A stretch of DNA of 64,000 nucleotides from JAUWCL01 sp964599375. GTDB lineage: Bacteria > Krumholzibacteriota > Krumholzibacteriia > Krumholzibacteriales > Krumholzibacteriaceae. The stretch is taken from positions 50,225 to 114,224 of the forward strand of contig CAZREW010000009.1 of NCBI GenBank assembly GCA_964599375.1, given 5' to 3'. The notes beneath the pieces were generated by a model, which saw only the letters and a program-made list of their open reading frames with translations, was not told the DNA's origin and searched no databases. The translations under genes were made by a program, and so were the position numbers. Positions 55,951 through 64,000 of this stretch are shown here, in pieces (position 1 is the first letter of the stretch; each line of letters opens with the position of its first letter).

Positions 55951-58542
55951 ATGCTTAACGCGGACAGATTTACGGTGAAAGCACAGGAGGCGCTCTCGGC
56001 CGCCAATGAGATCGCCTTCAGGGGCAGCAATACGGAGGTGCTTCCAGTACACCTCCTGGCTGCGCTTGTGCAGCAGGATGATGGGATAGCGGTCCCGCTT
56101 CTCAGGAAACTCGGCGTCGACATGTCGAGGATAGAAAAAGATATCGAGGACGGCCTGGCTCGATGTCCGAGGATCGAGAAAGGCCTGCCCGACACGAGGA
56201 CGTCGCTCGCGCTGCAGGAGGTGATCAAGAAGGCGATGGAGGAGGCCGACTCTCTCCACGACGATTATGTGAGCACCGAGCACCTTTTCCTCGCGCTGAC
56301 CGATGACAGGGGGGAGACGGGAAAGATGCTCTCGTCGGCCGGAGTCACAAGGGATGCGCTCCTTCAGGTCCTGGCCGGTATGCGGGGCTCGCAGAGGGTC
56401 ACCGACCAGAACGCCGAGAGCAAGTACAGGGCGCTGGAGAGATTTACAACGGATTTCGTGAAGCTCGCCAGAACCGGAAAACTCGACCCTGTGATCGGGC
56501 GTGACGAGGAGATCAGGCGCGTCAGCCAGGTGCTTTCACGAAGGACGAAGAACAATCCAGTGCTGATCGGCGAGCCCGGAGTAGGAAAGACAGCGATAGT
56601 CGAGGGACTCGCTCAGCGTATCGCGGCGGGCGACGTCCCCGAGAGCATCCGCGACAAGAAACTGCTGGGCCTGGATATGGGCGCTCTTATCGCGGGAGCG
56701 AAATATCGCGGAGAGTTCGAGGAGCGTTTCAAGGCTGTCCTGAAAGAAGTCATAGCGTCAAACGGCGGCATCATCCTCTTCATAGACGAGCTGCATACGC
56801 TGGTAGGGGCCGGAGCCGCCGAAGGCGCCGTCGACGCTTCGAACATGATCAAGCCGGCACTCGCCCGCGGCGAGCTCCGCTGCGTCGGAGCCACTACGCT
56901 CGATGAGTACAGGAAGTATATCGAGAAGGACGCCGCGCTGGAGCGGCGTTTCCAGACGGTCCTTGTGACTGAGCCTGATATCGGCGAGACGATCTCGATC
57001 CTCAGAGGACTGAAGGAGAAGTACGAGGTCCATCACGGCGTGAGGATAGAGGATTCCGCGCTGATAGCCGCGGCCAGGCTCTCCAACCGGTACATAACGA
57101 GCAGGTTTCTCCCCGATAAGGCGATAGACCTCGTCGACGAGGCCGCTTCAGGTCTGCGGATGGAGATGGACTCGGTTCCGATAGAGCTCGCCGAGATACA
57201 GGACAGGATCACACAGCTGGAGATCGAGAAGAAAGCTCTCGAAAAGGAGAAAAAGAAGGAGCCGGTCAAGAAACGACTCGGTGAGGTAAAGGAGAAGCTG
57301 GCTGAGCTCGAGGAGCAGGCTTCGGCGATAAGGGTCAGATGGGAAGGGGAGAAGGAGGTCGTCAATGCCATCAGAAAACTCCAGGAGGAGCTCGACGCCG
57401 CCCGCACGGAGGAACAGCTCGCGCAGCGCGACGGGAAGCTCGAACGCGTGGCCGAGCTGAGGTACGGCGTCATCGTGGAGCTTGACAGGAAGCTCGACGA
57501 AGCCCGCGCCCGGCTCCGGGAGATGCGGGAATCCGGCGACAGCCTGATGCGCGAGGAGGTCACCGAGAACGATATCGCGGCGATAGTCAGCAAGTGGACC
57601 GGTATCCCCGTATCAAGGATGGTCGAAGAGGAGAAGCAGAAGATCCTCCACCTCGACGAGAGGCTCGCCGAAAGAGTAGTCGGCCAGGAAGAGGCGATCA
57701 AAGCGGTCAGCAATGCTGTCCGCAGGTCACGCGCCGGCCTTCACGACCCGCGGCAGCCGCTCGGATCGTTCATATTTCTCGGTCCCACCGGTGTCGGAAA
57801 GACGGAACTGGCGAAGGCACTGGCTGAGCAGCTTTTCGACGACGAGAACGCGATGGTCAGGATCGACATGTCCGAGTTCATGGAGAAGCACGCCGTCTCG
57901 CGCCTGCTCGGCGCTCCTCCGGGCTATGTCGGCTATGATGAAGGCGGCTACCTGACTGAGGCGGTCCGACGCAATCCCTACTCCGTCATCCTCTTCGACG
58001 AGATCGAAAAGGCTCATCCCGACGTGTTCAATGTGCTCCTGCAGCTTCTCGACGATGGAAGGCTCACGGATTCCCAGGGGCATACTGTCGATTTCAGGAA
58101 CACGATCGTGATAATGACTTCCAATCTCGGCAGCAGGTACCTGGCTGAGCGCGGCACGCTCGGTGAGGAGGAGATAGCGGCGAAGATGCGGGATTCGCTG
58201 AGGGAGTTCTTCCGTCCTGAATTCCTCAACAGGGTCGACGAGACGGTCGTATTCAGGTTCCTCACGAGAGAGGACATCGCCAGGATAGTCATCCTCCAGA
58301 TAGCCAAGGTCAACGAACGGCTCATGGAGAACGAGCTCGAACTGGAGGTCTCCGATAAGCTGGTCGGAGTCCTCGCCGACAGGGGCTATGATCCTGAGTT
58401 CGGCGCGAGGCCGCTGAAAAGGCTGATCCGGAAGATGCTGCTCGATCCCCTTGCGACAAGGCTTCTCGAGGGGGACGTCCAGGCCGGAAGCGCTATCGAG
58501 GCTGACTGGAAGGACGAGCAGGTCGTATTCAGGACGGAATGA
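55951..58542 (+). CDS. clpB: ATP-dependent disaggregase ClpB
   Basis: Start at ATG 55951 (GAGGTGA five bases upstream), 863 residues, normal for ClpB. N-terminal Clp-N repeats (MLNADRFTVKAQEALSAANEIAF), first AAA+ domain with GEPGVGKTA (Walker A) and LFIDELHTLVGAGAAEG, long coiled-coil M domain (~residues 405-530, Glu/Lys/Arg-rich), second AAA+ with GPTGVGKTEL and ILFDEIEKAHPDVFN, and sensor-2 GARPLKR. Works with DnaK to dissolve aggregates in the cytosol. Monocistronic, followed by a terminator. Confidence 0.97.
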   Translation: MLNADRFTVKAQEALSAANEIAFRGSNTEVLPVHLLAALVQQDDGIAVPLLRKLGVDMSRIEKDIEDGLARCPRIEKGLPDTRTSLALQEVIKKAMEEADSLHDDYVSTEHLFLALTDDRGETGKMLSSAGVTRDALLQVLAGMRGSQRVTDQNAESKYRALERFTTDFVKLARTGKLDPVIGRDEEIRRVSQVLSRRTKNNPVLIGEPGVGKTAIVEGLAQRIAAGDVPESIRDKKLLGLDMGALIAGAKYRGEFEERFKAVLKEVIASNGGIILFIDELHTLVGAGAAEGAVDASNMIKPALARGELRCVGATTLDEYRKYIEKDAALERRFQTVLVTEPDIGETISILRGLKEKYEVHHGVRIEDSALIAAARLSNRYITSRFLPDKAIDLVDEAASGLRMEMDSVPIELAEIQDRITQLEIEKKALEKEKKKEPVKKRLGEVKEKLAELEEQASAIRVRWEGEKEVVNAIRKLQEELDAARTEEQLAQRDGKLERVAELRYGVIVELDRKLDEARARLREMRESGDSLMREEVTENDIAAIVSKWTGIPVSRMVEEEKQKILHLDERLAERVVGQEEAIKAVSNAVRRSRAGLHDPRQPLGSFIFLGPTGVGKTELAKALAEQLFDDENAMVRIDMSEFMEKHAVSRLLGAPPGYVGYDEGGYLTEAVRRNPYSVILFDEIEKAHPDVFNVLLQLLDDGRLTDSQGHTVDFRNTIVIMTSNLGSRYLAERGTLGEEEIAAKMRDSLREFFRPEFLNRVDETVVFRFLTREDIARIVILQIAKVNERLMENELELEVSDKLVGVLADRGYDPEFGARPLKRLIRKMLLDPLATRLLEGDVQAGSAIEADWKDEQVVFRTE

Positions 58543-58554
58543 TCATGTGCGCCG

Positions 58555-58587
58555 AAAGGGGCTGCCGCGATGCAGCAGCCCCTTTTT
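58555..58587 (+). terminator. Intrinsic terminator after clpB
   Basis: 11-bp stem AAAGGGGCTGC (58555-58565) / GCAGCCCCTTT (58575-58585), nine-base loop, five T's at the end of the arm, 13 bases after the clpB stop. Confidence 0.9.
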
Positions 58588-58644
58588 ACAGACAGGGTTA
58601 TACCACACTCCCGGTACGTTAGATATATCTCATAAATCTCATAC

Positions 58645-58673
58645 TTGACAAAGACTTACGAATGATGTACAAT
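58645..58673 (+). promoter_or_regulatory. Strong promoter of the C25 peptidase gene
   Basis: TTGACA (58645-58650), exact 17-base spacer, TACAAT (58668-58673): the best sigma-70 consensus in the window. The predicted start gives a 5' leader of about 150 bases with no open frame. Confidence 0.8.
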
Positions 58674-58829
58674 ATCCTTACAATTTATAAGGACTGCTCA
58701 TCTTTCTCCCCTGATTGTTGTTCCGGAGGATGACATCTTCAAGGAGTCGCAGCGTACAGACTTACCGCTACCGTCGTTAAGACCAAGTAAAAGACCGGAT
58801 TGATCATTATGCCTCCAGGAGGTCAATTG

Positions 58830-61800
58830 ATGGGTCGGATAATATCCGCGATTATTGTCCTTGCCGCGCTGATTTCGCTGCTTCCGGGCGGGATTTCGGC
58901 AGCTGAAGTCTCTGTCAGGATCGGCATTGACGCTACCGCCGTAAGAGTCACAGGTGACGGCAGAGGTGGATCGGTAGTTTCTGCAGACGGCATGAACAGT
59001 ACGAACTATTTCGAATTCCCTTCTCTGCCTTACAGGTCGCTGAGCATTCTCATCCCGCAGGGAGAGAAAGTGATCTCATACCGCCTGGAGGGAGGCAGCC
59101 AGGTCGAATTGTCCGGAAAAGTCGAGCTCGCCAGGTTCGAGGGTATGATGCTCGATGACGGGACAATAAAAGGCGTAAGCCTCTCGGCGGACGAGGCGAC
59201 TGCTGAAGGCTCGGTCTTCCCAGCCTGGCGTGTCAGGCATACCGGTACTTCCCAGTGGAAGGGCTACAGGATAGCGACATTCGACGTATTCCCGATCAGG
59301 TATGACCTTGATTCCGGCCGTCTTACGGTGGACGAGGAACTGACTCTCGTAGTCGAAACCGCGCCGGTCGAAGGCGGGGATATCATAGCGACACGGCTCC
59401 GCCACGTCGACGGGTTCAGGAACGATGCCGAGATCGAGGTCAGGGAGATCGTAGAGAACCCGTTCGCCTCCGGCGCCTACGTATTCGACGATATCGTGGT
59501 AGACGAAGGCGACAGAGGATTCGCGCCTGCATACCAGCCCGGCTTAGAGGGAAGCGCCGTCAAGTATCTCATAATAACGAACAACGCGATGGAATCCGAG
59601 TTTCAGCGGCTGGCCGACTGGAAGACGATAAAGGGCATGCCCGCAGTCGTCAGGACGATCGAGTGGATCGAGCAGAACTACTGGAGCGGAGCCGACCAGG
59701 GTGAGTCAGTCAGGAACTTCATCCGGGAGGCTTACGAGAAATGGGGCGTCGAATACGTCCTTCTCGGAGGCGATACCGACATAATCCCGGGACGCATGGC
59801 ATACACTACGTTCTACACGGGAGATTTCATTCCGACTGATATGTACTATTCTTGTCTGGACGGCAGCTGGAACGCGGATGGAGATTCGCTCTGGGGCGAG
59901 GCGTTCCATTCATTTAGCGACCCCGGCGATGATGCGGACCTGTGGGCCGAAGTCTACGTCGGGAGGTTTCCCGCCTCGACCGTCCAGGATGCCACGATCC
60001 TGATAGACAAGACCATGGCTTATGAAGCTCCATCGGACACCCTCTACAAGGAGGACTTCCTTCTCCTGGGAGAGGTCATCTTCCCTTCGGACTTTGATCC
60101 GGGCGACCAGATAATCCTCGATGGGGCGGAGATCCTTCAGACGATATACGACGGATATTTCTCTGGAAACCCAGCTATAAATACGACGCGCCTTTTTGAG
60201 AATTATCCTGCCTATCCGGGATCTTCCGACCTGACGATACAGCAGACGCTCGAGAAGATGAACGAGGGCACGAACCATGTGATGCATGCCGGCCACGGAT
60301 ACAAGTACAACATGTCGGTCGGCAACGGCAGTATAATAAACTATGATGCCAGTAAACTCACAAACGGTGGCGAGACATTCTCGATGTACCTGATGAACTG
60401 CACGAACGTGGCTTTCGATACGGACTGCCTCGCCGAGTATTTCATGCTCAGTCCATACGGCGGAGCGTTCGCGGTAACCGGCTCGAGCCGTTCAGCTTTC
60501 CCGAGCGCCTCAAGGCCGTATATGGACGAGTACTACTCCCTGCTGTTCGATCATGGGATCGTCCAGCTGGGCAAGCTGCAGACGAAATCGCGTGAACCTT
60601 TCACAAACAGCGCCTATGGAGAGACGGCAGACAGGTGGACGCATTTCATCTATAATTATCTCGGCGATCCTGAATGCAACATGTTCAGGGGGCAGGCCGG
60701 CACCTATGCCGTCACAACCCCTTCCAGCCTGCATTACGGGCATAACGAAGTCACTATAGGGGTCACAAGCGGAGGATCTCCCGCGGATTCCGCTTATGTG
60801 TGTCTTTTAAAGTCCAATGACGATTACGTATACGGGTATACCGATATGTCAGGCCAGATCACGTTCCCCGATTTTCTCGTCAGGGACTCGGGCAATGTGA
60901 CCGTTACGATAACTGGCGCCGATCATTGCAGGGCGACTACCAGTATTCCTGTCGCTCTGGAGACCGGCACATATCTGCGTGTAAACAACAAGTCGATCGA
61001 CGACGCAGCCGGCGGAAATGGGGACGGTATCCTAGACTCGGGAGAGAGCGTCTCTCTCGATATCCAGCTTTTCAGCACGGGCCATACGGGTAGCCATAAA
61101 ATATGGGCCGAGGTCACGGCGCTGCATCCGGATGTAATAATGAACACGGGCGTATCTCTCTATCCCGACATTCCCGTCGGCGCCGTGGCATATAATATCA
61201 GCGACTTCGAGTTCACGGTCGATCCGTCAGTACCGGACGAGACATCTCTTGAATTCCTAGTCGAGATACACGACTCGACCGGCGGATACTGGTCGGAGAG
61301 CTTCGCCATGGAGGCGCACGCGCCTGAACTGGAGTTGTACGTCAACACTGTGACAGACAGTGTCCCTCTCGGGGACGGAAACGGCGTCATCGGCAACGGC
61401 GAGAATTTCCTTCTCAGGGTAGGGCTCAAGAACTACGGGTCCGGGGCGGCGGTCGGTCTTGAAGCAAAGATAAGGCCCGAGGACGCGGGCATGACTGTGA
61501 CTGACAGCGTGTCGGACTACGGTGATATGGGCCTCCTGGATACCGGTTACGGTGATGGATTCATAGTTTCCGAGGCTGATGCCGGAATAGACAACTATTT
61601 TACATTCGAGATAGTCGATCTGTACGGCCGGACGTTCACGAGGAGGATGGAGCTGAGAACTCCCGGTCCGCCTCATACAGTGACGCTCGATGCGAGTATC
61701 GCCGACGACCAGATACATGTGACATGGCAGCGCGCCGATTCGCTCGAGGCATACAAGTATATGGTCTATCATTCGATGGTTCAGGGAGGGCCATACGAGC

Positions 61801-63803
61801 GCGCGAGTATCGATCCTGTCCTCCACACGCTGTATCGCGATCGCAACCTGCTTCCGAGCACGCGTTATTACTATGTTGTCACAATGATAGACTCCTGCGG
61901 CAACGAAGGGGATCCCAGCGCCGAGGAGACTGTCACGACCAATCCACCTCAGCTTACAGGCTGGCCGAACCTGCTCGGAAAGGAATCGGCATCGAGTCCC
62001 AACGTGGCCGATGTCGACGGCGATACGCACGCTGATGTCGTCGTGGGAGCCGAGTATGTTTACGCCTGGGACGGAAATGGTATAGAACTGCGTGACGGCG
62101 ACGACCAGCCTCTTACATGGGGCATCTTCAATACTGAAGGCGACAACTATACCGCTTCCGTGGCCCTGGGGGATCTCGACGGGGTTCTCGGCGCGGAGAT
62201 AGTCGGCGCGTCCTGGAACACTCGAGAGATCTACGTCTTCACCCATGACGGAAGCGTCCTGCCGGGATGGCCCCAGGACACTTACCGTCTCTGCTGGGCA
62301 AGTCCCGTTATCGGGGATTTCGACGGTGATGGCGAAAATGAGGTCATCGCTTACGACGTAGACGGAATAGTGTATGTCTGGCACAACGACGGCACAGAAC
62401 TGATGGACGGGGACAGTAATCCGGCGACAAACGGGCGATTCTTCTCCGCCGGCTCTCCTTCGGCTGGATGGCATGTGTCGACTCCGGCGCTCGCAGACAT
62501 GGACGATGACGGAATCGTCGAACTTATCGTCGCCGCGCCATCCGATTACATCTACGTCCTTAACTCCGACGGCTCCTCTGTCCCCGGCTGGCCGGTCTAT
62601 ATCGGCGATGCAGGCGCCAATGTCGGGGCAAGTCCTGTTGTAGGTGATATCGACGCGGACGGTCACCCCGAAGTCATAATGCAGAACTCGTTTGCCAGGG
62701 TGCTCGGGCTGAACCACGACGGGACCCCGATGACAGGATGGCCGCAGTGGGTGAACGGCAGCAGCTTCTTCGCGGGTTCCGCGGCGCTCGCCGATCTCAC
62801 CGGCGACGGAAAGCTCGAGGTAGTGATCCCCGGGATGAACAGCCGGCTGTATATTTTCAGGTATAACGGTGCCTATCTGCCTGGATGGCCGAAGTTCTAT
62901 GCGTCGAGCGGAGTGACCGAATCATCGCCGATCATAGCCGATATCAACGGCGATGGCAGTCTCGATATCATCATCGGAAGCGAGGCGGGTCTGCTCAACG
63001 CTTGGGACGTCAGCGGGAACGATATCCCGGGCTTCCCGATCAAGCTCAACTCATTCATACGCGCGACGCCGATCGTAAAGGATCTCGATATGGATGGTGA
63101 TGTCGAGTTGATCGCCTCATGCTGGGATAAGCACGTATATGTCTGGGATCTCGATGCTCCCGACTATTCCGGCTGTGCCCAGTGGAACGGATTCCACGGA
63201 AACCAGTTCAACAGCGGCTGGAAGGAACTGAGCGTTGCTACGGACGCCGCCGTATCGGCCTGGATGTACGAGTTGGGTGCTGGATTCCTCAACCTGACCT
63301 GGGCCGTTTCAGAAGATATAGAGGACTGGGACCTCTACAGGCAGACGGGTGATGGCGAGTACGAGCTGATCGCCGCTGCCCTGAGGACGGAACCGACAGG
63401 TACGGTCACGTACATGGACAGAACGGTCGAAGAGGGTCTGACCTACAGGTACAGGCTCGAAATAGCAGGCGGAGGGATCTCGGTGGAGACTGACGCGATA
63501 GAGGTACCGGTGGCCAGCGCGCAGCTGTACCAGAACCATCCCAACCCGTTTAACCCGAGCACTACGATCGCGTTTACGGTGCCCGGGAATTCAGGATCGA
63601 AGCAGAATGTGGCCCTCAACGTTTACGATATTCGAGGGGCGCTTGTAAAATCACTCGTGAACGGTCCCGTTCAGGGCGGCAGACACGAGGTCAACTGGAA
63701 CGGTACGAACAATCGCGGTGAGCAGGTTGCGAGCGGAGTCTACTTCACGAGATTCGCTTCCGGCGGATACAAGTCGGTGAAGAAGATGATACTGCTTCGG
63801 TAG
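58830..63803 (+). CDS. Gingipain-like C25 peptidase with beta-propeller and FlgD/Por-type sorting tail
   Basis: Start at ATG 58830 (AGGAGGT upstream), signal peptide GRIISAIIVLAALISLLPG. 1657 residues. A C25 prodomain (~20-225); a caspase-like C25 catalytic domain (~240-620) with KYLIITNNAMESEFQRLADWKTIKGMPAVV, VLLGGDTDIIPGR, catalytic His in MHAGHGY and Cys in YLMNCTNVAFD; Ig-like and CARDB-like domains; an FN3; about eight FG-GAP/VCBS repeats (for example DFDGDGENEVIAY, DINGDGSLDIIIG) forming a propeller; another FN3; and the C-terminal tail LYQNHPNPFNPSTTIAF ... GVYFTRFASGGYKSVKKMILLR. That tail is a type IX-like sorting signal in FCB bacteria. Secreted cysteine endopeptidase. Confidence 0.92.
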   Translation: MGRIISAIIVLAALISLLPGGISAAEVSVRIGIDATAVRVTGDGRGGSVVSADGMNSTNYFEFPSLPYRSLSILIPQGEKVISYRLEGGSQVELSGKVELARFEGMMLDDGTIKGVSLSADEATAEGSVFPAWRVRHTGTSQWKGYRIATFDVFPIRYDLDSGRLTVDEELTLVVETAPVEGGDIIATRLRHVDGFRNDAEIEVREIVENPFASGAYVFDDIVVDEGDRGFAPAYQPGLEGSAVKYLIITNNAMESEFQRLADWKTIKGMPAVVRTIEWIEQNYWSGADQGESVRNFIREAYEKWGVEYVLLGGDTDIIPGRMAYTTFYTGDFIPTDMYYSCLDGSWNADGDSLWGEAFHSFSDPGDDADLWAEVYVGRFPASTVQDATILIDKTMAYEAPSDTLYKEDFLLLGEVIFPSDFDPGDQIILDGAEILQTIYDGYFSGNPAINTTRLFENYPAYPGSSDLTIQQTLEKMNEGTNHVMHAGHGYKYNMSVGNGSIINYDASKLTNGGETFSMYLMNCTNVAFDTDCLAEYFMLSPYGGAFAVTGSSRSAFPSASRPYMDEYYSLLFDHGIVQLGKLQTKSREPFTNSAYGETADRWTHFIYNYLGDPECNMFRGQAGTYAVTTPSSLHYGHNEVTIGVTSGGSPADSAYVCLLKSNDDYVYGYTDMSGQITFPDFLVRDSGNVTVTITGADHCRATTSIPVALETGTYLRVNNKSIDDAAGGNGDGILDSGESVSLDIQLFSTGHTGSHKIWAEVTALHPDVIMNTGVSLYPDIPVGAVAYNISDFEFTVDPSVPDETSLEFLVEIHDSTGGYWSESFAMEAHAPELELYVNTVTDSVPLGDGNGVIGNGENFLLRVGLKNYGSGAAVGLEAKIRPEDAGMTVTDSVSDYGDMGLLDTGYGDGFIVSEADAGIDNYFTFEIVDLYGRTFTRRMELRTPGPPHTVTLDASIADDQIHVTWQRADSLEAYKYMVYHSMVQGGPYERASIDPVLHTLYRDRNLLPSTRYYYVVTMIDSCGNEGDPSAEETVTTNPPQLTGWPNLLGKESASSPNVADVDGDTHADVVVGAEYVYAWDGNGIELRDGDDQPLTWGIFNTEGDNYTASVALGDLDGVLGAEIVGASWNTREIYVFTHDGSVLPGWPQDTYRLCWASPVIGDFDGDGENEVIAYDVDGIVYVWHNDGTELMDGDSNPATNGRFFSAGSPSAGWHVSTPALADMDDDGIVELIVAAPSDYIYVLNSDGSSVPGWPVYIGDAGANVGASPVVGDIDADGHPEVIMQNSFARVLGLNHDGTPMTGWPQWVNGSSFFAGSAALADLTGDGKLEVVIPGMNSRLYIFRYNGAYLPGWPKFYASSGVTESSPIIADINGDGSLDIIIGSEAGLLNAWDVSGNDIPGFPIKLNSFIRATPIVKDLDMDGDVELIASCWDKHVYVWDLDAPDYSGCAQWNGFHGNQFNSGWKELSVATDAAVSAWMYELGAGFLNLTWAVSEDIEDWDLYRQTGDGEYELIAAALRTEPTGTVTYMDRTVEEGLTYRYRLEIAGGGISVETDAIEVPVASAQLYQNHPNPFNPSTTIAFTVPGNSGSKQNVALNVYDIRGALVKSLVNGPVQGGRHEVNWNGTNNRGEQVASGVYFTRFASGGYKSVKKMILLR

Positions 63804-63840
63804 TACGTCCCTCTTTTTAAGAAGAAGTAGTTAAAAGGTG

Positions 63841-63883
63841 ACCCGGCCATGAAGAGATCCGAGGCTTCATGGCCGGGTTTTTC
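63841..63883. terminator. Bidirectional intrinsic terminator
   Basis: Perfect 14-bp stem ACCCGGCCATGAAG (63841-63854) / CTTCATGGCCGGGT (63865-63878), ten-base loop, then TTTTT. It separates the C25 peptidase from the convergent gene at the window edge. Confidence 0.92.
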
Positions 63884-63894
63884 AATAATGGTGA

Positions 63895-64000
63895 CTATAC
63901 CCTGATCGCCACCATAAACGGCCCCTGACTCCCCTCCCTGGTGCCGTACCGCCCGGCGCTCTCCCTGACCTTCTCTGCGCGGTCCCTGCCGACGTACCGC
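63895..64000 (-). CDS. 3' end of an unidentified gene, partial
   Basis: On the minus strand a frame open from the window edge runs 34 codons to TAG (63897-63895). The visible C-terminus reads RDRAEKVRESAGRYGTREG, SQGPFMVAIRV; coding-like composition and the position just after a bidirectional terminator support a real convergent gene. Product unknown. Confidence 0.5.
   Translation of the reverse strand, partial: RYVGRDRAEKVRESAGRYGTREGSQGPFMVAIRV

Noticed and set aside
61257..62717. 486-codon minus-strand frame inside the C25 peptidase gene
   Set aside because: Antisense shadow created by the GC-rich codon pattern; no recognisable motifs, and the plus-strand product has full domain structure.
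61990..63130. Regular repeats in the C25 gene as a CRISPR-like or DNA repeat array
   Set aside because: The repeats are protein-level (FG-GAP calcium loops) with diverged DNA; no CRISPR array is present anywhere in the window.
1..64000. tRNA or rRNA genes
   Set aside because: Intergenic spaces were scanned by eye for rRNA blocks and tRNA TTCxANxC/acceptor pairs; none was convincing.

Overview
The window reads as a contiguous scaffold piece (one 100-base run of N at 38126-38225) of a Gram-negative, anaerobic or facultatively anaerobic bacterium of moderately high GC. Evidence for an outer membrane: a FadL-type porin, a TolC-type efflux protein, several lipoproteins, and two large secreted proteins ending in FlgD-like/Por-type tails (the LYQNHPNPFNPSTTI motif near the window end). 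That combination, with C25 peptidase, FG-GAP propellers and GH57, is typical of the FCB superphylum and resembles candidate phyla such as Krumholzibacteriota, Eisenbacteria or Latescibacterota. There is no rRNA or tRNA, so the placement is inference.

Layout. 0-8.6 kb: the 3' end of an NqrF-like flavoprotein, then small housekeeping, stress and membrane genes (STAS, PH-like, CPBP protease, FG-GAP lipoprotein, T4-type pyrimidine-dimer glycosylase family, class III aminotransferase, DUF6868, cupin, TspO, a 41-codon flavodoxin remnant, and a DUF523-DUF1722 thiouridine-desulfidase-like protein). 8.7-15.5 kb: a TetR-controlled efflux operon like cecR-ybhGFSR, with its own TolC and with the double ATPase split into two genes. 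15.5-21.9 kb: a secreted GH57 protein, DUF1330, an SLC12-type cation-chloride cotransporter and DUF2914.

21.9-38.1 kb is the most striking region: a tungsten island. A minus-strand operon encodes two giant fused proteins. The first is aldehyde:ferredoxin oxidoreductase (AOR) domain 1 + NuoE + NuoF + a 2x[4Fe-4S] ferredoxin; the second is a NuoG N-terminal module + AOR domains 2/3. The tungstopterin catalytic subunit is therefore split, and a NuoEFG-like NADH/flavin/Fe-S cassette sits exactly inside it. ThiF-like and ThiS/MoaD-like genes follow. Divergently transcribed are a WtpABC tungstate transporter, a ModE-like regulator, a 62-aa CxLGC protein, MobB, MoeA and a short MoaA; after a three-gene carbamoyltransferase insert on the opposite strand come MoaC, MOSC and MogA. 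Tungstate uptake, pterin cofactor synthesis and the predicted NAD(H)/ferredoxin-linked tungstoenzyme are thus encoded together, and the shared intergenic region carries two inverted repeats suited to a metal-responsive regulator. MoaE and MobA are not seen.

38.2-50.8 kb: dodecin, a repeat-containing secreted Tyr/Gly-rich protein, an AI-2E-type exporter, a FadL porin, and a minus-strand peptidoglycan-recycling operon (Ig-like lipoprotein, NamZ, MurU, AmgK, GDT1), then an orphan family-5 solute-binding lipoprotein and a divergent PAP2 protein. 51.3-53.7 kb: a structured, terminator-ended short transcript, then a ParA ATPase fused to a glycogen-binding (CBM48/AMPK-beta) domain, a ParA/MinD-fold protein that has lost its P-loop, and a small unknown protein. 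53.8-64 kb: a matrixin-like metalloprotease lipoprotein, ClpB, a gingipain-like C25 peptidase with a beta-propeller and sorting tail, and the 3' end of one more gene on the minus strand.
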